A stretch of DNA of 64,000 nt from assembly GCF_030580865.1 (NCBI RefSeq), contig NZ_JAUQSY010000004.1:62001-126000 (forward strand), given 5' to 3'. This stretch comes from Hymenobacter aranciens. GTDB lineage: Bacteria > Bacteroidota > Bacteroidia > Cytophagales > Hymenobacteraceae. This document shows, in pieces, positions 36,140-45,416 of the stretch. Position 1 is the first letter of the stretch, and every line of letters begins with the position of its first letter. Under the pieces are notes generated by a model. The model was not told the DNA's origin and made no database searches. It saw nothing but the letters and a program-made list of their open reading frames with translations. The translations under genes and the position numbers were made by a program.

Positions 36140-36217
36140 TAAAAATTAAGAATTGATAATTAATAACATCGGACCACAGAGTTGACTACTCTGGTCTTAA
36201 TTGTTCATTATTAATTA
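36140..36217. repeat. AT-rich inverted repeat in uxaB-uxaA gap
   Basis: GATAATTAATAA and TTATTAATTATT arms flank a GACCACAGAG..CTCTGGTC inner stem. The element starts at the uxaB stop codon and fills most of the 87-bp gap, so it will form a hairpin in the transcript. It has no GC-rich stem with T-run and is unlikely to be a full terminator. Confidence 0.5.
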
Positions 36218-37747
36218 TTAATTGACCATCACCGTTTCCTGCTTGAAAAATGTGGCCAGCGTTTGGGCTGCGCCCTGGTCCAGCAGTTGGTTGAGGTAGT
36301 GCGTCACCTGGTCGGCCAGGCCGGGCAGGGCCAGCAGGTCGTGGCCCCAGAGGCCGCTGTTGTGCAATACCGCCTGGGTGAGCTCGGCTGGCGTAAAGTG
36401 CGCCCACAGGTCAGCAAAGTAGGCGGCGCGCTCATCCTGAATGGGGTATGAAGCGCCGTTTATTTCGCCGCGGAAGCTGCCGTCGGCCTGCCGGGTGCCG
36501 CGCATAAACAGCAGGTAGGCCGCAAAGCCCAGCGCGTAGTAGCAGGGCACCGCGTGGTGGGTTTTGACGTAGTGCAGCAGCGTGGGCACGGTGCGCATGT
36601 GCATTTTGGCGCTGGCCTGCATGCTGATAGCCAGCCAGCGGTGTTCCAGGTAGGGGTTGCGGAAGCGGTCGAGCACCTGCATGCCGAAACGCTGGCCCAC
36701 CTTGTCGTCCACCGGGTAGGCGATGCCGGGCAGCAAATCGGCCAGCATCAGGTTGTGGATGAAGCGGGCCAACTGGGTGTTTTCCAAAGCTTCGCGCACC
36801 GTTTCGATGCCGGCCAGGTGGGCCAGGGCGAAGCTCAGCGTGTGCGTGCCGTTGAGCAGGCGCAGTTTCAGCTCGCGGAAGAGATTGATGTCGGGCCGGA
36901 TGATAACGTTGGGGTTGGCCTGGCAGAAGCTCAGCACTTTGCGCACCTGCTCATCGCCCTCGATGGCCCAGAGGTAGTAGGCCTCAGCCACAGTCAGCAG
37001 CTCGTCTTCGTAGCCCAGTTCGGCCTGCATGGCAGCGGAGGTGGCGGCGTCGGGGCGGCCGGGCACGATGCGGTCTACCAACGAGTTGCAGAAGGTATTG
37101 GCCGTTTCCAGCCAGTCCAGAAACTCGGCACCCAGGTTGTTGCGGTGGGCCAGCTCCAGCACGATGCGCTGGAGCTTGTCGCCGTTGTCGGGCAGCAGCT
37201 CGGTGGGCACAATCACCAGCCCGCGTTCGGCGGCGCCGCCGAAGGCCTGGTAGCGGGCGTGCAGCACGGCCAGCAGCTTGCCCGGGAACGACTGCGGCGG
37301 CATCAGCTCAATCGGCTCATTGACAAACTGAATGCCAACCTCGGTGGTGTTGGAAATCACCACCTGCAGTTCGGGGCTGGTGGCGAATTTCAGGATTTCA
37401 ACCCACTGGCTTTTGGCCGACAGCACCCGGCTGATGCTGCCGCAAATCACGTTTTCCTCCACCGCCTGCCCGTCGTCGAAGCCGCGCACGGCGACAGTGA
37501 ACAGGTTGTCCTGCCGCTCGAAAGCCGTCAGGTCGCCGCCGTCGGTCGACTTCACCACCACGATGCGACCGTTGAAAACGCCCTGGCGGTTAGCCCGGTC
37601 GATAAGGTAGTCGGGCAGGCCGCGCAGCAGCATGCCGGTGCCGAATTGCAGCACCTTTTCGGGCAGCGCCAGCTGCCCGGCCGTGGGGCAGAGGGCGGAC
37701 GTGACGGCCGGTTGGGCCAAAGCTATTTCTTTATTCAACAGTGCCAT
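36218..37747 (-). CDS. uxaB: Tagaturonate reductase (mannitol dehydrogenase family)
   Basis: The 509-residue enzyme has the N-terminal Rossmann region VLQFGTGMLLRGLPDYLIDRAN and VVISNTTEVGIQFV. The C-terminal polyol-dehydrogenase half carries KLRLLNGTHTLSFALAHLAG with catalytic Lys and Asn. It reduces tagaturonate to altronate with NADH. It sits 22 bp after the CE8-PL10 gene and before uxaA. ATG is at 37747. Confidence 0.95.
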   Translation of the reverse strand: MALLNKEIALAQPAVTSALCPTAGQLALPEKVLQFGTGMLLRGLPDYLIDRANRQGVFNGRIVVVKSTDGGDLTAFERQDNLFTVAVRGFDDGQAVEENVICGSISRVLSAKSQWVEILKFATSPELQVVISNTTEVGIQFVNEPIELMPPQSFPGKLLAVLHARYQAFGGAAERGLVIVPTELLPDNGDKLQRIVLELAHRNNLGAEFLDWLETANTFCNSLVDRIVPGRPDAATSAAMQAELGYEDELLTVAEAYYLWAIEGDEQVRKVLSFCQANPNVIIRPDINLFRELKLRLLNGTHTLSFALAHLAGIETVREALENTQLARFIHNLMLADLLPGIAYPVDDKVGQRFGMQVLDRFRNPYLEHRWLAISMQASAKMHMRTVPTLLHYVKTHHAVPCYYALGFAAYLLFMRGTRQADGSFRGEINGASYPIQDERAAYFADLWAHFTPAELTQAVLHNSGLWGHDLLALPGLADQVTHYLNQLLDQGAAQTLATFFKQETVMVN

Positions 37748-37769
37748 ATTCAGAACACGGATAAGATTT

Positions 37770-39815
37770 TTACTTAGGAGCGGGTGCGCTCACGCGCTTT
37801 TGCCAGGCGGGGTATTCCTTGGCCAGCAGCTTGGCGGGCCAGGTGCCGAGGTAAGCGTAGCCAGTGCGGCGCTCCACCTCGATGTCGGCCAGCTTCGCGT
37901 GCTTCTCGCCGTCGCGGCCCACGTAAATCGGCTGGTTGGTGTCGAGGTCGTAGAAGCGGGCCCAGATGGTGGCGCCGGCTTCGGGCAACATCACGCGGTC
38001 GAAGCCGCGGGGGTATTTGGTGTCGGGCACGTCTCGCACGTCGTAGCCGCTTATTTTCACCTTTTCAAGCCACGCCACGGCGGCGTTTATGGCTTGCTGA
38101 ATATCGGCCGACGGCTGCTCCACTTCCATCAGGAAGCGCAGGATGCCCACCGTTTCCATGCCCGAGAGCGAGGCCAGCTCGAAAGCGCGGGCCTTGGCTG
38201 GCAGCAGGGTTTTCTCGTCGTGCTGGGCGCACCAGGCCGTGAGGATACCCTTCTGCCGGTACTGCGTGCGCAGGATGCAGCCGATGCCAAGCGCTACCGC
38301 CGCCTTGGCCGGGGCCACGAGGCCAAAGTCCAGGCTGGCGTAGGCGCCATGTTGCTGAGCTACTTCACGCAACAGGTGCAGGGCGCGCACCATCGCGTCG
38401 TCGTTGTAGGTAATCTGGTGGCGGTAATTGCTCGAATCGGGATAATACTGCGGGAAGCCGCCGTTGCGGTACTGCATTTTCAGCAGGTAGCGGACGCCGT
38501 TTTCGGCAGCCTGCCGGTAAGCCGGGTTGCTGGTGCGCTGGAAAGCCTGCGCTAAGTATTCGATTTCGCGCGTAGTAGCCTTGTTGTCGATGGTGGCGTC
38601 CTTGCGTTGCTTGTCGGCCAAGGTAGCGGCGCGCTGGGCGGCGCTCAGCTTGTGGTCGTAGTTTACTTTTTCGTCGTTCACGGCTTTGGGCCAGCCGCCT
38701 ACGGCCCGCTGGTACACCAGCATTTTCTCGGCGATGGAATCCTGCACTACGTCCGTCAGCACTTCCTTTACCTTGCCGGTCAGTGGGTTCCAGCGGCCGC
38801 CGAAAGTCCATTCGGCGGTGATGGCGCTGGCTTTGGGTGCGCCGGCGGCCGTGGCCAGGTTGTCGCGGTGCCAGGCGTAGTCGCCGCCGGTGCGGTGGCA
38901 GTTGGCGTAGTACACCCGGCGGCCCCAGAGCCGGGCGCCGGGGCCCGATTCCGCGTAGTAAATATCGCTGTCGGCCATGTTTTTGGGGAAGCGGCAATTC
39001 AGTAGGTAGAACTGCGCCTCGCGGTGGAAACGGCCCAGCTTGAAGCCGTCGTCGCCCACGAAGGTGCAGTTTTTGAGCACCGTTTTCGCGTCTTTGTTGC
39101 CCGAGCCGTCGTGCCAGATAGCGGCGCTGGTGCTGTGGCACTCGAAGCGGCAGTTTTCGGCGTAGGCCCAGCCGCGGGGACAGTAGAAATCCACGCCGCC
39201 CTCCATTGTGCAGTCTTTGAAGTAGTACTGCCCGTTCTCGGTGTCCCAGGGGCTCACGGTGTCGCCGCCCAGCGCCCGGAAGGTGCAGTGCCGCGCCACG
39301 AGGCGCACGGTGCCGGGAAAGGTGCGCAGGGCCATCTGGTGAGAGGTTTTGCTAATGGTTTTCGTCCCGCCGGGCTCGGTGGGGCAGGCAATGGTGGCGT
39401 TATCGGCAGCTTCGAAGCCGTAGGAATTCACCACCGTCAGGTTTTCGAGGGTGATGTCGGGGGCGTTGCGCAGGTTCATCGTGGCCACGCCCCAGTCATC
39501 GTTGTTGGCGGCGGGGTCGCAGCGCCAGGCTTCACGGGCCAGCGCCAGGGTCAGAATTACGCCCTTCTCACTCTGGCCTTTGAGGATTATTTTGCTTTTG
39601 CCGTCGATGCTGATTTTTTCGCGGTAGGTACCGTTTTTGATGGACACCGTACGCGGTTTTGTAGCTTCAGCCGGGAGGCTGTTGAGCGCTGCCTGGATGG
39701 TCCGGAACTGAGCCGAACCATCCGACGCTACTGTCACTTGCTGAGCGCGAGCAGTGTTAAGTCCCACCTTACCCACCCCCACCAGCAGGCAGAGCAGTTG
39801 CAGCATCATTTTCAT
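37770..39815 (-). CDS. Pectin methylesterase-like (CE8) / pectate lyase (PL10) fusion
   Basis: The 681-residue protein starts at ATG 39815 with a signal peptide (MKMMLQLLCLLVGVGKVGLN). The CE8 beta-helix spans about 25-330: FRTIQAALNSLP, TYREKISI, HQMALRT, GGDTVSPWDTENG, GGVDFYCPRGWAY, LGRFHREAQF. The usual QDTL is GGDTV and LGRPW is LGRFH, so esterase activity is doubtful, though the Asp of VDF remains. The PL10 lyase spans about 345-670, with GGWPKAVNDEKVNYDHKL, NGGFPQYYP, TYNDDAMV and TAWCAQHDEKTL, all intact. The start at 39842 is rejected for lack of a leader. Confidence 0.85.
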   Translation of the reverse strand: MKMMLQLLCLLVGVGKVGLNTARAQQVTVASDGSAQFRTIQAALNSLPAEATKPRTVSIKNGTYREKISIDGKSKIILKGQSEKGVILTLALAREAWRCDPAANNDDWGVATMNLRNAPDITLENLTVVNSYGFEAADNATIACPTEPGGTKTISKTSHQMALRTFPGTVRLVARHCTFRALGGDTVSPWDTENGQYYFKDCTMEGGVDFYCPRGWAYAENCRFECHSTSAAIWHDGSGNKDAKTVLKNCTFVGDDGFKLGRFHREAQFYLLNCRFPKNMADSDIYYAESGPGARLWGRRVYYANCHRTGGDYAWHRDNLATAAGAPKASAITAEWTFGGRWNPLTGKVKEVLTDVVQDSIAEKMLVYQRAVGGWPKAVNDEKVNYDHKLSAAQRAATLADKQRKDATIDNKATTREIEYLAQAFQRTSNPAYRQAAENGVRYLLKMQYRNGGFPQYYPDSSNYRHQITYNDDAMVRALHLLREVAQQHGAYASLDFGLVAPAKAAVALGIGCILRTQYRQKGILTAWCAQHDEKTLLPAKARAFELASLSGMETVGILRFLMEVEQPSADIQQAINAAVAWLEKVKISGYDVRDVPDTKYPRGFDRVMLPEAGATIWARFYDLDTNQPIYVGRDGEKHAKLADIEVERRTGYAYLGTWPAKLLAKEYPAWQKRVSAPAPK

Positions 39816-39843
39816 TATTTCCCTCGCAAACGCTTCATTCACT

Positions 39844-40185
39844 TTACAAAAACTCGGCCCGGGGCGGACTGAACACGTCCAGCAGCATGCCCGCCTCGAT
39901 GCACTCCACGCCGTGCCACACGTCCGACGGAATCAGGAACGTGTCGCCGGCTGTCACCACCCGCTTTTCGTCGCCCACGCTCACCGTGAACACGCCACTT
40001 TCGACGTAAGTCAGCTGGGTTTGAAAGTGCCGGTGCCGGCTGCCGATGCCCCCGCGCTCAAAGGCCACCTTCACCAGCATCAGCTGGTCGTCGTGCGTCA
40101 GCACCTGGCGGCGCACGCCTTCGCCCACGCTTTCCCAGCGCTGGCTGGTCGAGGAGCTGAAGAAGGAAAGGGCAGCAGCTTGCAT
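39844..40185 (-). CDS. kdgF: KdgF-like cupin protein
   Basis: The 113-residue single cupin has motif 1 SRHRHFQTQLTYVESGVFTV and motif 2 VVTAGDTFLIPSDVWHGVE, with the His/Gln/His metal set. In pectin and alginate loci such proteins (KdgF) speed the ring opening of 4,5-unsaturated uronates to DKI, feeding KduI. Placement between susD (23 bp) and the CE8-PL10 lyase (28 bp) supports that role; no signal peptide is present. Gene identity is by context plus fold, so moderately sure. Confidence 0.78.
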   Translation of the reverse strand: MQAAALSFFSSSTSQRWESVGEGVRRQVLTHDDQLMLVKVAFERGGIGSRHRHFQTQLTYVESGVFTVSVGDEKRVVTAGDTFLIPSDVWHGVECIEAGMLLDVFSPPRAEFL

Positions 40186-40208
40186 AGTATCAGAGATGTG
40201 ATAGTTGA

Positions 40209-42062
40209 TTAGTAGCCGAAATTTTGACGCAGCGCCGGGTCAGTATCGAGCGTGGCTTGCGGAATGGGCAGCAGCTCCTTGCCCTTGCCGGGCAGGTACT
40301 CAGCGGCCAGCCCGCCGCCGCCGGGCCGCAGGTTGGTCAGGTAGGCATCGTTGATGCTCTGCCGCCAGTTCACCGAAAAGATGGTGGGGTCGGTGGGGGC
40401 CGGGTCGGGGCTGGGCTTGTAGAATGAGTAGAGCCACTGCACCTGGCCGTTCACGCGGCGGTAATACATCTTCATCGGCAGGTTGGCAAAATCGTGGCCG
40501 TTGTAAGTTCCCGTGCCGTTGCGCAGGTTGCTGATGCGGATTTTGACGTCGTTGATATTGTCGCTGAGCTTGTTCCAGCGGATGAGGTCGTACTTGCGGA
40601 TGCCCTCGCCGCTGAGCTCAATGTGCCGCTCGTGCATGATGGCCTCGCGGAAGCCCGGCTGCGAGCCTAGGTCAGCAGTAGCCAGCGAGGCCAGGGCGCG
40701 GCTGCGGTCGCGGAAGGCGCGGGTGCGAATCTGGTACAGCGCCTCTTTGGCCGCATCGGTGGGGCCGTTGAGCTCGTTTTCGGCCTCGGCAAACATCAGC
40801 ACCACGTCGGCATAGCGGATGAGAGGCCAGTTGTAGCCCAGGTAGTTGAGCGTGCCAGGCAGCGGCGTGGCGCGCCAGCTGCGCCGAAACTTGCCGTCGG
40901 TGGTGGCAATCATCGTGGTGCCGTACTGCTGGTCGCTCTCGGGGCTGTTGGCGCCGGTGCCGCTGCTACCGTACGAGAAAGGCGTGAGCGAGACGTCGCG
41001 CCGGGTATCGGTCGAGTCGAAGGCGTAGAAGAATGACGGAGCCATAATGATGGCGCCGCTACTGTTGCCGTAGGTGCGCGAGTTGTAGTGGCGCGGGCCG
41101 TTGTAGTAGCCCAGCTTGCTGTCGAGGTGCAGGCCGCTGCCGCCCATCGCCACTTCGAAGATGATTTCGTTGGCTACATCACGGCGCTGCTCGTTGATAC
41201 TCTTGAACAGGTCGAGGTAGCTCGGGTTGAGGGCGTGCTCGCCGGTGCGGGCCATCAAATCGGCGCACTCCTGGCGGGCAATGGCGTAGTCGCGCTGCGG
41301 GTCGGGGCCGCGCTGCATCTGGCCGTTTTCGCGGTTGGCCGAGTAGCCGGCGCGGGCCAGGGCAATGCGGGCACGCAGGGCCTTGGCGGCGCCTTTGGTG
41401 ATGCGCTCGTTGTTGGTGCCGGCCGTCGAGCGCCAGGGCAGCAGGCGCTGGGCCAGCAGCAGGTCGTCGAGCAGGCGCTGGTAGGTGGCGTAGCGGTCGG
41501 CGTGGGGCAGGTTGAAATTCTGCCCCGCCACCGAGGCTTGGAACTGGGCCGGCACGTCGCCCCAGTTGCGCACCAGCTCGTAGTAGAATTGGGCCCGTAG
41601 CGTCAGGGCTTCACCGTGCAAGCGGCGCAGCGCGGCCGAGTCGGCCTGGTTGTAGCCGGCCATCTTCGGGATGTTGTCGATGCAGATGTTGGCCCGCTCA
41701 ACGCCCTGGTACAGGCTAATCCAGGTGTTGTTGGTTTCCACGTTGGTGGGAGCCACGATGTAGCGGGCAATCTGTCGGCGGGCGGCCACCAGGTCGGGGC
41801 CGTCGCTACGGCTGCTGATGAAATCATCGGCGTCGTTGGGCAGGAACATGCTGACGGTCTGGCCATAAATCCGGTCGCCCGAGAGCATGTCGTACACCCC
41901 AATCAGGGCGCTGGTGGCCCCGGTCACATCGCTGAACACCGTTTCACCGGTGTAGTACGAGTCGGGAGTTACGTTGAGGTAATCTTTGCACGAGGTCAGC
42001 CCGGCTGCCATGCCTGCCAGCACAGTTGCCGCCAGACCGATGCGTAGAGTGAGCTTTTTCAT
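40209..42062 (-). CDS. susD: SusD-like glycan-binding lipoprotein
   Basis: The 617-residue protein has a lipoprotein signal (MAAGLTSCKDYL, Cys lipid site at about 25) and SusD features: TPDSYYTGETVFSD, LRAQFYYELVRNWGDVP, YADVVLMFAEAENEL, ERHIELSGEGIRKYDLIRW. It sits on the outer leaflet and hands oligosaccharides to the SusC channel. The neighbours indicate pectic or galacturonate-containing oligosaccharides. It follows susC by 24 bp. Confidence 0.95.
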   Translation of the reverse strand: MKKLTLRIGLAATVLAGMAAGLTSCKDYLNVTPDSYYTGETVFSDVTGATSALIGVYDMLSGDRIYGQTVSMFLPNDADDFISSRSDGPDLVAARRQIARYIVAPTNVETNNTWISLYQGVERANICIDNIPKMAGYNQADSAALRRLHGEALTLRAQFYYELVRNWGDVPAQFQASVAGQNFNLPHADRYATYQRLLDDLLLAQRLLPWRSTAGTNNERITKGAAKALRARIALARAGYSANRENGQMQRGPDPQRDYAIARQECADLMARTGEHALNPSYLDLFKSINEQRRDVANEIIFEVAMGGSGLHLDSKLGYYNGPRHYNSRTYGNSSGAIIMAPSFFYAFDSTDTRRDVSLTPFSYGSSGTGANSPESDQQYGTTMIATTDGKFRRSWRATPLPGTLNYLGYNWPLIRYADVVLMFAEAENELNGPTDAAKEALYQIRTRAFRDRSRALASLATADLGSQPGFREAIMHERHIELSGEGIRKYDLIRWNKLSDNINDVKIRISNLRNGTGTYNGHDFANLPMKMYYRRVNGQVQWLYSFYKPSPDPAPTDPTIFSVNWRQSINDAYLTNLRPGGGGLAAEYLPGKGKELLPIPQATLDTDPALRQNFGY

Positions 42063-42086
42063 TGGGTGGGAAGTGGCGGAGCCGGA

Positions 42087-45000
42087 TTAAAGCGAGAGGT
42101 TGACGCCGAACAGGAAAGCGCGGCTGCGGGGGTAAGCGGCGTAGTCAACGCCCGGGGTGAGCGGCGACGAGCGGCGGGTGTTCACCTCGGGGTCGTAGCC
42201 CGTGTATTTGGTGAAGGTGTAGAGGTTGTTGGCCGTCACGTAGAAGCGCAACTGCGACAGCTTGGCGCGCTGAATCAAGGACTTGGGCAGCGAGTAGCCC
42301 AGTGTCAGGTTATTGATGCGCAGGAACGAGCCGTCCTCAATGGCCCAGGAGTGGGCGAAATACTGCCGCGTGGGTTGCCAGATAGTGGCGTTCTGGTTCG
42401 CGTCGTTCAGCGCCTGCAGCGTGGTCAGCGGCTGGCCCTGCGCGTCGATGGTGCGGTAGCGGCCATCCATGATTTCCAGCAGGTTGCCCAGCGCGTAGTT
42501 TGCGGTGGTGAACTCGACTTTGTTGGCATTGTAGATGTCGTTACCGTACACCCAGTTCAGGAACAGGCTGGCGTCAAAATTCTTGTATGAGAACTGCTGG
42601 TTGAGGCCGCCCGTGAACTTGGGGTTGGCGTTGCCGATGAGCGTGCGGTCGTCGGCGTTCACCACGCCGTCGCCGTTCACGTCGCGCAGCCGGATGATAC
42701 CCGGGGCCACGTTCTGGCCGATTACGCCGGCATTGGAGGCGATGCCGGGCTTCAGCACGCCGGTGCGGGTGCTGGCGTCGTAGCTCTCAAACTGGTCGGC
42801 GGTGTAGAAGCCCTCGGTGATGTAGCCGTACATCTGCCCCACGGGTTGGCCCACTACCACTTGGTAGTCCTGCGGAATCACGTTACCGGCCCAGCCCGAG
42901 TTGATGCCCTTGAGCTCGTTAACCGGCCCGAGGCTTTCGATACGGTTGCGGTTAAACGAGGTATTAGCCGTAGCCGTCCAGTTGAAGTTCTCGTTTTGCA
43001 GCACCGTCGTGATGGCTTGCAGCTCCAGGCCGCGGTTGCTGGTCGAGCCCACGTTTACCTGCTGGCTGGAGTAGCCCAGCAGCGGCGGAATCGGCACGTT
43101 CAGCAGCAGGTCGCGGGTGGTGTTATAGTAGAGGTCGGCGGTGAATTGCAGACGGTTGCTGAAGAGGCTGATGTCCACGCCCAGGTTGCGCGACACGGTG
43201 GTTTCCCATTTCAGGTTGGGGTTGGGCAGCGAAGTGGCGGCCACCCCCACTACGTTGAGGTGGTTGAGCGAATAACCTACTGGAATAGTGCGCGTCGGGT
43301 CGGTACTGTTGGGGTCGGGAATGCTGCCCACCGAGAAGTTCTGGCTGAAGAGGAAGTCGCGGATGCGGTTGTTGCCCGCCAGACCGTAGCTCACGCGCAG
43401 CTTCAGGTCGCTTATCTTGCTGTTATCCTTCAGGAACGACTCCTGCGACACGCGCCAGGCGGCGGCCAGACCAGGGAAGTACCCCACGCGCTGCCCCTCG
43501 CGGAACTTCGACGAGCCATCGGCGCGCATGGTAGCAGTAATCAGGTATTTATCGGCAAAAGCGTAGTTCACCCGGGCAAAGCCGGAGAGCAGGCGGTAGT
43601 TCTGCGGCACGCTGGTGGTGGGCAGGAAGGGCTGCTGGCTCACGCCGGGGGGCAGCACCCCCTGGTTGATGTTGGCCAAGGCCCGCTCCGGGGTGATATT
43701 GAGCGGCAAAAAGGCCGTTACGATGGCCTGCGCCCGGTTCTCCTGCTGGTAGATTTCGTGCCCGAGCAGGGCGTCCACCGTGTGCTGGCCTTTTATCAGT
43801 TTGTAGGTCAGCACGTTCGAGTTATTAATGGTCGTCTGGGTGCCGGTGGTGATGCCGGCGAAGGGCAACGTATTGTAGGGCCCCGAGGCCTGCCGGATGG
43901 CGGGTGAATAGAACCCGTTGAAGGTTTCGAGGCTGGTGTTAGTCAGGTCGAAGCCCAGCGTGCTGCGGAAAGTCAGGTTTTTGGCGATGTTGTAGGACGC
44001 GTTGCCGCTCAGGTTCAATGTGCGGCGCTTGTCGGCTTTGTACTCGTCGCCGATGACTAGTACCGGGTTGATGAGGCTGGAATTGGAGAAGAAGTCGTCG
44101 TCAAAGGCATTCGGGTCGAAGGCCCCATCAATGGGTACCGACAGCGGCTGGTACTGCACGGTATTGCGCAGGCGCGAGGTGGTGTTGGTGCCCGTTTGCG
44201 AGGAGGTGCCGGTGCCCGCGCCCATGGTTTTCTGGTCATTAAAGCGCACATTTACGCCGAGGCGGAACTTGTCGCTGGCCTTGTTGTCGAGGCGCAGGTT
44301 TACCAGGTTGCGGGTGTAATTCGAGCCAATCTGAATGCCGTCCTCGTTGTTGCGGGTCAGGCTCAGGGAGTAGGTGGTGCCTTTGGCGCCGCCCGAGATG
44401 GACAGGTTGTGCGTTTGCTGGAAGGCATTGCGGCCAAACACCTCATCCTGCCAGTCGATAAACGGGGCGTTACGGCTACGGTCGAGCGTGTCGCTCAGAT
44501 AATTGGTATTGCCGAAGAAGTTGCGAAAGGTATTGATACCCCCCGGCCCGTTGCCGATACCGGCGGCGCGCTCATACTGCCAGTCCACGTACTGCCCAGG
44601 CTTCATCACGTCGAGCTTCTTGGTCAGCTGCCGGAAGCCCGCGAAACCGTTGTAGCTCACGATTACGCGGCCCTCGCGGCCGCCCTTGGTGGTTATGATA
44701 ATCACACCATTAGCCCCACGCGCGCCGTAAATGGCCGTCGAGGAAGCATCCTTCAGCACGTCGACGGAGGCAATGTCCTGCGGCGAGAGCACCGACAGCG
44801 CGTTTTCCACCTGCACGCCGTCCACGATGTAGAGCGGGGAGTTGTCCTGGGTTACGGAGCCGCCGCCGCGCACCCGCACCTGCACGTCCTGGTTGCCGGG
44901 CGTGCCCTCGGCGCTGGTCAGCTGCACGCCGGCCAGGCGGCCGGTCAGCGCTTCGGCGGCCGAGTTCACGGGAATATCCTTGATTTGCTGGGCGCTGACC

Positions 45001-45374
45001 GACGATACCGAGCCGGTGACGTCGCGGCGCTGCACCTCCTGGTAGCCAATCACCACTACGTCGTCGAGTTCCTTGCTGTCGACGGTCAGCGTAGCGTTCA
45101 CCGTCGCCTGGCTGCCCACGGCTACTTCCTTGGTGGCGAAGCCGATAAAGCTGAATACCAGCGTAGGCGAGCCACCTTCGGGCAGCGAGATGCTGTAGTT
45201 GCCATCGGGCCCGGTGGTGGCGCCGTTGGTGGTGCCTTTCACCAGCACCGTCACGCCGGGCAGGGCTTCCCCGTCCGTCGATTTCACGAGGCCTTGCACC
45301 TGTCGGTTTTGCGCTACCGCCAGCCCGATGCTACCGCAGAGCAGCAGCCACAGCAGGAGAAAAGATTTTTTCAT
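42087..45374 (-). CDS. susC: SusC-like TonB-dependent glycan transporter
   Basis: The 1095-residue protein starts at ATG 45374 (MKKSFLLLWLLLCGSIGLAV). It has a carboxypeptidase-like domain (about 28-105), a SusC plug (DVTGSVSSVSAQQIKDIPVN, then VRVRGGGSVTQDNSPLYIVD, then DASSTAIYGARGANGVIIIT) and a large barrel ending YPRSRAFLFGVNLSL. It imports pectin oligosaccharides across the outer membrane with SusD. It lies 42 bp after kduI and likely belongs to the same long transcript. An ATG three codons upstream is possible but weaker. Confidence 0.96.
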   Translation of the reverse strand: MKKSFLLLWLLLCGSIGLAVAQNRQVQGLVKSTDGEALPGVTVLVKGTTNGATTGPDGNYSISLPEGGSPTLVFSFIGFATKEVAVGSQATVNATLTVDSKELDDVVVIGYQEVQRRDVTGSVSSVSAQQIKDIPVNSAAEALTGRLAGVQLTSAEGTPGNQDVQVRVRGGGSVTQDNSPLYIVDGVQVENALSVLSPQDIASVDVLKDASSTAIYGARGANGVIIITTKGGREGRVIVSYNGFAGFRQLTKKLDVMKPGQYVDWQYERAAGIGNGPGGINTFRNFFGNTNYLSDTLDRSRNAPFIDWQDEVFGRNAFQQTHNLSISGGAKGTTYSLSLTRNNEDGIQIGSNYTRNLVNLRLDNKASDKFRLGVNVRFNDQKTMGAGTGTSSQTGTNTTSRLRNTVQYQPLSVPIDGAFDPNAFDDDFFSNSSLINPVLVIGDEYKADKRRTLNLSGNASYNIAKNLTFRSTLGFDLTNTSLETFNGFYSPAIRQASGPYNTLPFAGITTGTQTTINNSNVLTYKLIKGQHTVDALLGHEIYQQENRAQAIVTAFLPLNITPERALANINQGVLPPGVSQQPFLPTTSVPQNYRLLSGFARVNYAFADKYLITATMRADGSSKFREGQRVGYFPGLAAAWRVSQESFLKDNSKISDLKLRVSYGLAGNNRIRDFLFSQNFSVGSIPDPNSTDPTRTIPVGYSLNHLNVVGVAATSLPNPNLKWETTVSRNLGVDISLFSNRLQFTADLYYNTTRDLLLNVPIPPLLGYSSQQVNVGSTSNRGLELQAITTVLQNENFNWTATANTSFNRNRIESLGPVNELKGINSGWAGNVIPQDYQVVVGQPVGQMYGYITEGFYTADQFESYDASTRTGVLKPGIASNAGVIGQNVAPGIIRLRDVNGDGVVNADDRTLIGNANPKFTGGLNQQFSYKNFDASLFLNWVYGNDIYNANKVEFTTANYALGNLLEIMDGRYRTIDAQGQPLTTLQALNDANQNATIWQPTRQYFAHSWAIEDGSFLRINNLTLGYSLPKSLIQRAKLSQLRFYVTANNLYTFTKYTGYDPEVNTRRSSPLTPGVDYAAYPRSRAFLFGVNLSL

Positions 45375-45416
45375 AGTGAACACTAGAGTCTTGGGTGGGA
45401 TTTCAAAAGCAGAGGA

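Noticed and set aside
39816..39842. Upstream ATG for the CE8-PL10 fusion
   Set aside because: It would add nine polar residues before the signal peptide. The ATG at 39815 gives a standard leader.
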